From contig CM040421.1 of the NCBI GenBank assembly GCA_022702705.1, forward strand, positions 72,348,121 through 72,412,120: a stretch of 64,000 nt of DNA. Reading direction: 5' to 3'. The DNA is from Papilionanthe hookeriana x Papilionanthe teres (Eukaryota > Streptophyta > Magnoliopsida > Asparagales > Orchidaceae). A program made the position numbers and the translations under genes. The notes beneath the pieces are model-generated. The model was not told the DNA's origin. It saw nothing but the letters and a program-made list of their open reading frames with translations, and did no database searches. This document shows positions 59,301 to 64,000 of the stretch, piece after piece. Position 1 is the stretch's first letter, and every line of letters begins with the position of its first letter.

Positions 59301-62180
59301 GACTCCACTGAAAACATACATTTTTACGGTGATTTTCAAGGCGGAACATTCAGATATGCTCAAAAATTTTCACATGAATTCATACAAAAGAAAATAGATC
59401 CGACTGGACGTGTTTCTTATTTTGAGTTGGCAATTTTGGCCTTGAAGATTAATTATGCTCTAAAGTAATGATTGTTGCTTACAACATCATTATATCGTTT
59501 TAGAAAAAATATTCTCAATGAATCAAAACCTTATTATATTTCACCTAAATTAAATCTTTTAGGCATTCTCATTTGTATGAACTGCTTGTTAGGTTAAAGT
59601 ACTATAATCTCAAAATTTTATTAGTGTGGAGTTCTTTGGACATATGTTAGTAATCTATTTGCTTGAAATATTTGACAATATTTATTATTATTTAAATAGA
59701 AAAACATTATTTGATTCTAATTATAATTCTATTGAAATAATATTTTTTAGTGCCTGAGTGATTTTTTGTTTTACAGTTGGTGGAATATTAAAAATTTCTT
59801 TCATCTCTTGTGCATTTGCTTAATTCATTGCTAAGTTTATTTTCTTCATTGATATCTTTAGCCATTCTTCCAATGCATTTATATCATCTACTTACTATTT
59901 TTCTTGTCTTTTATAATGTCAGGATTACTTCAAAAATATTTACGATTTAAAATTGCGTTGCAATTTTTTATGATTATTATTATTTTTTAAATATTCTTGT
60001 ACTCTCAGTATTGGTAAAATTAGCAGCAATAGCTTCTTTGGCTCTGCTTTTTATTTTATTTATATTATTCATCAAAGGCTTTTTTCTTCATCAATTAATT
60101 TGTGGACCTTCAAAAGTTAATGACTCAGCGCATATACCATCATATTTTAAAAGGGTTCCCTCAAGATAGTTTATTGTGTTTGTTTTGTCTCAGCCTCTTT
60201 GAAATAAGGACTCAACACAAAATTCTTATACGCAAACATCTTCAAGTGCATTTATTATTGATGAAAATTTTGTGATGTCAAGGAAAGAACATCAATGAGA
60301 ATCTTTGCAGGTTTTATAAGTGATCTTTTATTTTTATATTTTCCCTTTAAATAATTAAGGTCTTGAATAAATGAAGTTATGCACCACTATCGCCTCACCT
60401 TAATCTTTGAATTTTAAATATATCTTTTATTATTAAATTCAATCAATAGGTATTGCATGAAGTCTAATATAAATTAGGATGTTGATCTATTAATAACATT
60501 TTTACAATAATATCACAAACTATTCAACAATAAATAATTGAACTACACGAGAGAAGATATAACCTGAAAAAATTGGAAGTATTTATTGAGTCACCAACCT
60601 GCAAGAACATGCTCAGAAGTAATATTAATGGTCTCCCAAATTATGAATTATGGTCTAATGTCTTTGATAAACTTTCTTTTAACAATTCAAACAAGAATTT
60701 TCATTTGTGAATGTTGTTTTTTTTGTTTATTCACCAAAATAGTCAATCAATTATTCTTTACTATGAGATATTAAATTGTAAGCTATAATATAACAATTAT
60801 ATTTATGATATTGCAATAATAATTGTGTCTTAACTCCTTCAAGCATGAAATTCCAATTTCATGATAGTTTGGTGGTTTCATATTGAGATCAAATTGTCTA
60901 AATGCCTCCACTACTGTCCGGCAACTATTATGCATAACTCCATTGAAGAGAATGCAACCTCATACATTTAATAACTAAATATATAGATTAGTATCTCTCA
61001 TCTACGTTTTATCGGCATCCATCTTTTTTTGTATTTTATTATTTTGTTGCTTCGCCTTAATAGGGTAAAAAAAGATATCCAGTTGTCTTTTAATCTTCGG
61101 ATCATCAAGCATTAATATCGTTGAACTTGAACTGGAGGCATTTTGATGAATGATATTTTTTCATTCAAACACAAAATATCATTTATCATCATATAAAATT
61201 ATCGTATATATCAATATTATCATGTAATATTTTATTAATTTTACTTTTTCAACCTTTTTCTCTCAAAAACTCTTTAATTTCACATTTGACATGTTAAGGG
61301 AACTTATTAGAATTTCAGAATTTCTAAAACCTCTAGCCAAGCATTGTTTGTAATTAGTAATTTCTCCTGTTTTTTATTTTACTGCTAATTCTTATCAAGA
61401 AAGTGTTATCACTTTCTTTTGTTAAGATTATATGCATTCTTGCTCGATTTTCTTAATTGAAGGGATTTAGACATTGTTTCTGATACCTAATAGCAATGGA
61501 GGTAACGATGAAATATATTACAATCTATTTTTGTTATTATAAAATTGTATGGATAGCTCCAAAACTCTGGAAGCTAGAATTAACATGAAGGTTCACCATT
61601 ATTCTTGAGTTTTATGTTTTGATGTTTCTGCAAAAGAAAACTTATGAATTGCAATTATTTTATTCACTTTTCCCTCTAAAGAATAGATTTATGTGATGAC
61701 CTTTTCTTGTTGGATTTCGTTCCGTCGCGAGTTTTTGGGCTTAAAATAACTTTAACTAAATTTTCTTTTCACTTTAGGCTGAATTCTGATGTTGTTTAAA
61801 TGAGAGAAAGAAACTGAATTTTGACATAATTAAAACTTGTTTGCTTACATAACATTTACATATACTTGATGGCTTGCGAGCTTTTGTTTATCTTTTTAAT
61901 CTACCATTTTTATTTTTGGTAGTTATTTAAATCTTGTTTTAAACATACTTGGTGTTTAGATTCATAATATTTATATATATATTTGATGAACTGAAACATT
62001 TGTGAGACTTGCATTCTTACTAGTCTAAATGAATGTGGGCTATTTCCATAAAGCTGCAACTTAAATGCACTTGTTCTGTTTTGTTTTAAGCATACCTTTT
62101 TTTTTGGTATTAAAGGGAAGTGCAAGAAATAAAATGACATCCCAAAGATTTAAGGTTTGATTATGAGCATGCTACCATGA
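53301..62180. other. AT-rich intergenic region, no gene identified
   Basis: Open frames are short (at most about 76 codons) and lack recognisable motifs. The frame at 59238-59468 (MGAIFTTHNYDSTENIHFYG) and an acidic-codon-rich stretch at 58900-59030 (GAT/GAA-rich) are the only protein-like pieces, and neither was recognised. Further SF1 3'-UTR exons might reach into the first kilobase. Worn transposon sequence is likely but could not be named. Confidence 0.4.
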
Positions 62181-63430
62181 TTTAAAAACTTCTAGATTAG
62201 CAAGATGCAGCCTATTTTTGAGAGGGGACGCAAGAGGTGCAATGTGTCTTTCTTGAGGCACGGTGGTCATTTTGTTCAAAATTTGAGATACTGCACCGAA
62301 GATGACAAGGGCTTCGGTCTGTGCTATTTGAAGCTGGAGAGGCTGAAGATTTAAGATGACATGGGCTGCAGCCTATTATGGTCGAAGCTGAAGGCATCGA
62401 AGACCGAAGATGGAGATGCAAGGGAGCCTATTCTAGGGGTGGAGATGAGCCATGTCGAGCTTGAGTTAGAGATATTTGAGTCCTGTTGCGCTCAATGCCG
62501 AGCTTGAACCAAAGCCAACGATAGTAGCTTGTTGGAGGGTGCAAAGATTTAAGCTTGCGTGCAAAAGTCATTTGAGTATGCAGCGATTGTAGCATCACTG
62601 GAGGATGCAATGATGAGAGCTTATGCGACAACTCGTAAGATGAAGTGATGATAGCTCGTTAGCGGATGACAATGTTAGCGTTTATAGCGTTTATAAATAG
62701 CGTGAGGCATGATTTGCAAAATGATTGGTCAAAAACGTGAATTGGGATAGATGCAAATTGAGCAAAACATTATTATCAATTGAACAAACCAGATACATTT
62801 TAATCAATCATGTAGCTTGTTGGGTGAACAAGCTTTGTCAAGTCAAGCTCATGCTTGAGGTTGTGTGTTATACGAGCTTGATTTTGTGTTGGAGCTTGAA
62901 CTTGTGGCTTGATAAGTTTGACTCATGAACTCATTAATAAATCAAGTTTGTTTTCATTTACGTGTCATCTTGGATGCTTACACCCTAGATAATGTATTAT
63001 CTGTAAGATGGGTTGCGACTTGGAGTTGTAGTTGAGTAAGACTGGTATATGCCTCTTAAAATTTATTTAGGATAAAATGAAACCAATAACTATATATAAA
63101 TATTTATTTTAGATACTAAGCCTAGGAATCAAAATAAGCATGCACCATAGTGACAATGCGACATGTGCAATTGCAATGTTTAATGCAAATAGCGTGCTTT
63201 ATTTAACTCCATGTTGTGGCATGTAAATAGTGTTTGTGGGTGCGTCTCTCATGATGTTTGCCATTTGGCGCTATTGACATGCATGGTAACACCATATCAA
63301 TCTCTTTTAACTAAAAGTCAAACTATTTGACTTTAGATAGGTCAAGAACATAAGGCGATTTCCTAGAGACCATTGAAGTCAACCTAGACACAAATTGAAT
63401 TCGTACAAGTAGTTGTAATATTATGATAAG
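62181..63430. other. Unassigned stretch before the chromovirus LTR
   Basis: 62200-62680 is GC-richer, with repeated GAAGAT/GAGATG words and short ORFs on the minus strand that look like chance. The outer end of the chromovirus LTR probably falls somewhere in 62660-63430, but I found no convincing TG terminus with a matching inverted end. Confidence 0.35.
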
Positions 63431-63780
63431 AATACAATGAGTTTTCACAAGACATTAGGGCTAAAAATGCTTTACTACAATATTCAAAACAATTCAATGC
63501 ACCAAAATAAACAAATGCTTTACGACTATAATCCAAGCAACTCAACCCAAATAAAAACACAAACCACCTGTAATTTGAGAGATAGGCGAGCTCTCTTAAA
63601 CCTTCTTAAGACTCTAGATAATTATAACAAGCATTCTAAACAAAATAAGCCTATTTATGCAAAATAATAATAATAATAATAAATAACTAAACTGCACTTT
63701 TAGACTTGCACTTAAAATAAATGTTCAAATTATTTGGCGAGCTCGATGCGAGAGAAAGCGTCATTGATGCTGATCTAACA
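63431..63780 (-). repeat. Start of the 3' LTR of a chromovirus (outer end not found)
   Basis: On the minus strand the LTR begins TGTTAGATCAGC at 63780, right after a polypurine tract. A TATA box GCATAAATAG lies at 63651-63660. The left limit given is arbitrary. Confidence 0.55.
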
Positions 63781-63797
63781 TTACTCCCCCTCCTAAT
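63781..63797 (-). other. Polypurine tract of the chromovirus
   Basis: Minus strand TTAGGAGGGGGAGTAA lies immediately before TGTTAGATC. It overlaps the end of the pol frame, as in many plant chromoviruses. Confidence 0.65.
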
Positions 63798-64000
63798 AAG
63801 ACACTGTCCTCAAGGTGAAAAAGAGGAAACATCTTTTGGATCAAGTAGTACGACCTGCACGTGGTGTCATAATCTGATAATTCTTTCCAGTTAATCAACA
63901 CTTCTTTCTCACGGTCGATTTCTGGCACACCCCTTTTAGCTCAAGTGGCTCCAAGAGAACTTCCATATCCTTTGTCGAGGTCAAGGGAAATAGGGTACGT
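63788..64000 (-). pseudogene. Chromodomain end of a Ty3/gypsy chromovirus pol (partial)
   Basis: On the minus strand the frame reads REKEVLINWKELSDYDTT, then MFPLFHLEDSVLLGGG, the typical C-terminal chromodomain and tail of plant chromovirus integrases (usually VLIxWKGLPDYEATWE, FPxFHLEDKV). The upstream part lies in another frame (PLTSTKDMEVLLEPLEL), so a frameshift or indel lies near 63890. The aromatic-cage tryptophan expected in ATWE is replaced (TTCRS). The rest of the element lies beyond the window. Confidence 0.75.

Noticed and set aside
62212..62631. Minus-strand ORFs rich in Ser/His/Cys
   Set aside because: The composition comes from repeated GAAGAT/GAGATG words on the other strand; no homology was recognised.
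62667..63780. TGTTAG at 62667 as the outer end of the chromovirus LTR
   Set aside because: It matches the inverted terminus, but no supporting primer site, second LTR or target duplication is visible. Left open.

Overview
The window is nuclear DNA of a flowering plant, most likely a dicot. It is AT-rich, dominated by nested Ty3/gypsy LTR retrotransposons, and carries one clear host gene, an intronless coding region for a plant-type splicing factor 1 (SF1/BBP) with the plant-specific RRM. No prokaryotic, organellar, tRNA, rRNA or CRISPR feature was seen. Family names come from motif recognition, not database searches.

Positions 1-32531 are a retrotransposon nest, read by joining interrupted open frames across insertions. 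Element B (23384-31360, minus strand, Athila-like) is cut in its integrase by element D (plus strand; only its 3' region and 3' LTR, 20381-23383, lie in the window). D is cut by element A (minus; 5' half 15003-20380, 3' half 1-2060). A is cut in pol by element E (2061-15002), flanked by the 5-bp duplication ACACA. A solo LTR (F, 27387-29116) sits inverted in the gag of B. G (31361-32531) is a piece of an LTR related to that of E. E is the unusual member: it has no gag-pol but carries an intronless AlkB-type 2-oxoglutarate/Fe(II) dioxygenase reading frame of the plant ALKBH9/ALKBH10 (RNA m6A eraser) type, with catalytic residues intact and two in-frame TGA codons, plus a roughly 95-bp trimeric higher-order tandem repeat.

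Positions 33150-46569 hold element C, a nearly complete 13.4-kb Athila-like element (minus strand) with both LTRs, decayed gag-PR-RT-RNaseH-INT, and two tandem diverged copies of an additional ORF (ORF3a, ORF3b) between integrase and the 3' LTR. A four-motif module built from CTCGCCGTCGGCGGG-like palindromes occurs in each LTR upstream of the TATA box and again upstream of each ORF3 copy. Motifs within a pair start 21 bp apart, and pairs are 71-73 bp apart. LTRs of A, B, D and F carry a different palindrome (GGCGCC..GGCGCC) with the same 20-22-bp phasing. This phased-palindrome promoter-like architecture, and the AlkB cargo of E, are the two observations most worth follow-up.

Positions 46570-50000 are unassigned AT-rich intergenic DNA with microsatellites and one exon-like scrap. 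The SF1 gene occupies about 50100-53300 (CDS 50251-52683), with two upstream ORFs and a probable 3'-UTR intron. From there to about 63600 nothing was firmly identified. The window ends in the chromodomain end of a minus-strand chromovirus and the start of its 3' LTR.
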